From the NCBI RefSeq assembly GCF_034670185.1, contig NZ_JAXMNY010000001.1:124001-188000 (forward strand): DNA of 64,000 bases. The letters are read 5' to 3'. The notes beneath the pieces are model-generated. The model ran no database searches. It saw nothing but the letters and a program-made list of their open reading frames with translations, and was not told the DNA's origin. Of this stretch, positions 62,818 to 64,000 are shown piece by piece (positions within the stretch are counted from its first letter, which is position 1; each line of letters starts with the position of its first letter). Source of the stretch: Nisaea sp. (GTDB lineage: Bacteria > Pseudomonadota > Alphaproteobacteria > Thalassobaculales > Thalassobaculaceae). Position numbers and translations under genes: made by a program.

Positions 62818-63027
62818 TTAATGCTGCATAGCCTCTTCCCAGTCGCGCCGGCGGATCAGCACTGGCTCGCAATCGGTTTCTTTCGGCAAGAAGACCCAGA
62901 GACCTACCTCGGGCGAGCGCGGGTCGTCATGCCCGTTCGCCTTGCTGATCGTGCCTACCCGATTAAAGAGAGGCTCATGAATATCGCCGGTGTACCGAGC
63001 GGTTCGGTGTTCCATAGTCAGGTTCAT
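62818..63027 (-). CDS. Small hypothetical protein (69 aa)
   Basis: The 69-residue product (ATG at 63027) follows a strong ribosome site, GGGAGGTCGCG. The sequence MEHRTARYTGDIHEPLFNRVG, then GLWVFLPKETDCEPVLIRRRDWEEAM, looks like a folded small protein, but I do not recognise the family. An upstream in-frame extension to 63192 crosses AT-rich non-coding DNA and is unlikely. It is divergent from mipZ and convergent with the RND operon. Confidence 0.65.
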   Translation of the reverse strand: MNLTMEHRTARYTGDIHEPLFNRVGTISKANGHDDPRSPEVGLWVFLPKETDCEPVLIRRRDWEEAMQH

Positions 63028-63477
63028 CGCGACCTCCCGCGCCAAATGGTATGCCCAGTTGACGAAAAAGGGAGCGTTAGGTGAAGTGTCAGCTTGTTTA
63101 AAAATATTCGAAAAAAAGAAAATTTTCCCTGATTGGTTGGCTAACCAATTGCTTGCGGAAGATTTTTTCGAAAAATGGTCAGATCTCTGCAATAAGCCAC
63201 TATTTTAATCAAGAAATTTGGTTTTTAGGCCAAAAAGACATTCAGCGCATATATATTGGTGACGTGTTCGCTGGGTGTTTTTCTTGCGACGACTTCTGCT
63301 TGATATTCAACCGCCGCCAGTCGCAGGCCGACTCTCCAGGAAGCCTGTTCTGCGCACGTATCGGGCTTCTACAAGAGCGGATCGTGAGCGATGACGTATC
63401 CACTGATGCGGCTTCTCTCTTTACGCCGCTGGGGACCGGGGATAAGAACCGAAGGCATTTGTTCGTGAGGTGATGAC
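63028..63477. other. AT-rich intergenic region before mipZ
   Basis: This 450-bp gap holds no gene I would call. It has an inverted repeat ATTGGTT-GGCT-AACCAAT (63132-63149), TTTTTTCGAAAAA just after it, and several short frames. It must contain the mipZ promoter and the promoter of the small divergent gene. A 40-residue plus-strand frame ending at 63208 looks somewhat protein-like but lacks a convincing ribosome site. Confidence 0.5.
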
Positions 63478-64000
63478 GTGACCGACCAATCTCCGGATAC
63501 CGGCGCCAAGGCGCCAGCGCCACTCGGCCCTGACGATCCGGCAACGGTTATCGTATTGGGGAATGAGAAAGGCGGCTCCGGCAAATCCACGGGCTCCATG
63601 CATGTGATCGTGGCCTTGCTCAGACTTGGCTTTAAAGTTGGCTCCATCGATCTCGACATGCGGCAATGGACGCTGACTCGGTATCTTTCGAACCGCGCTG
63701 GGACGATGAAGAACGATGGCATTTCGATGCCGATGCCCGTGCATGTATTTCTCTCCCGCAGCGACAAGCCGAACCGCAAGGAAGCAGAGGCGGAGGACCG
63801 GCAACGTTTCGAGGCTGTTCTGAAGAAATTGCGGGCAGACTCCGATTTCGTGGTGATCGATTGTCCAGGTACCGATACCTATATCGGCCGCCTCGCGACT
63901 GGTTATGCGGACAAACTGGTCACGCCGCTGAATGACAGTTTCGTCGATCTCGACATGCTGGCTAACGTCGATGGCCGGACCGGCGAGATCATCAAGCCGA
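63478..64000 (+). CDS. mipZ: Division-plane positioning ATPase MipZ (5' part, cut by window edge)
   Basis: MipZ is a ParA-like ATPase of alphaproteobacteria that forms bipolar gradients with ParB and keeps FtsZ away from the poles. The first 174 residues are present, from the GTG at 63478 (GAGGTG site). They include TVIVLGNEKGGSGKSTGSMHVIVALLRLGFKVGSIDLDMRQWTLTRYL, with the deviant Walker A near residue 31, the Asp of SIDLD, and FVVIDCPGTDTYIGRLA (Walker B). The 3' part lies beyond the edge. Confidence 0.93.
   Translation, partial: MTDQSPDTGAKAPAPLGPDDPATVIVLGNEKGGSGKSTGSMHVIVALLRLGFKVGSIDLDMRQWTLTRYLSNRAGTMKNDGISMPMPVHVFLSRSDKPNRKEAEAEDRQRFEAVLKKLRADSDFVVIDCPGTDTYIGRLATGYADKLVTPLNDSFVDLDMLANVDGRTGEIIKP

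Noticed and set aside
63064..63208. Short plus-strand frame ending FEKWSDLCNKPLF before mipZ
   Set aside because: Composition is plausible, but there is no convincing ribosome site and it lies in AT-rich promoter DNA.

Overview
The window is a stretch of GC-rich alphaproteobacterial chromosome. The division and cell-wall (dcw) order, the class A RNase P RNA, an isolated fliG, the MipZ-type ATPase at the right edge and the DNPR (meso-diaminopimelate) motif in MurE all fit a marine Rhodospirillales-like bacterium (Nisaea/Thalassobaculum type). That placement is inference from gene content. No tRNA, rRNA, insertion sequence or CRISPR array was seen.

Layout. 1-9 kb: dcw cluster on the minus strand, mraZ-rsmH-ftsL-ftsI-murE-murF-mraY-murD-ftsW (ftsW cut by the window edge), with mostly overlapping or abutting genes. 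Upstream lie a 10-bp-phased TGGG array (likely MraZ operator), a LexA-box match and rnpB. 10-12 kb: a three-gene operon (NTF2-like, GNAT, nitrilase superfamily). 12.1-15.6 kb: four minus-strand genes (peroxidase-like AhpD fold, DUF1348, Tat-exported isochorismatase-like, YHS) divergent from a TetR regulator, with two identical palindromic operators between them. 15.8-22.5 kb: argC, an aldolase/2-hydroxyacid dehydrogenase pair, tandem EamA transporters, lrgAB and a ParB-like small protein. 22.8-25.4 kb: a benE/gntR pair flanked by the intact moaE and by a decayed second copy of the moaE 3' end. 24.9-30.1 kb: uvrC-pgsA-mobB-moeA-moaD-moaE. 30.5-35.2 kb: a pteridine-reductase-like SDR with folB, a Ca2+/Na+ antiporter, and uvrB.

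35.4-38.4 kb is the most unusual part. A visibly AT-rich three-gene block is wedged between uvrB and a CIA30-family gene. It encodes (1) a DarT-like ADP-ribosyltransferase-fold protein, (2) a P-loop protein resembling phage dNMP kinases, and (3) a paralogous P-loop domain fused to an adenylosuccinate-synthetase domain. In that domain the catalytic Asp of the GDEGKG loop is Ser, as in phage PurZ, which acts on dGMP in 2-aminoadenine (Z) synthesis. I know of no described system with this composition. It is a candidate defence or nucleotide-modification island.

38.5-64 kb: CIA30 protein, GST, MFS transporter, fliG, SDR, DUF302 protein; a copper-resistance operon (small secreted protein, cupredoxin, CopA with three 69-bp Met-rich repeats, short CopB); a DHDPS-family protein; TrhO; a second GST; a VOC protein; a membrane protein; a second CIA30 protein; a solute-binding protein; a MocR-type aminotransferase; an epimerase; a PuuE-like deacetylase; a TetR regulator divergent from an RND/MMPL exporter operon with a LolA-like protein and an outer-membrane barrel; a small orphan protein; and the start of mipZ.
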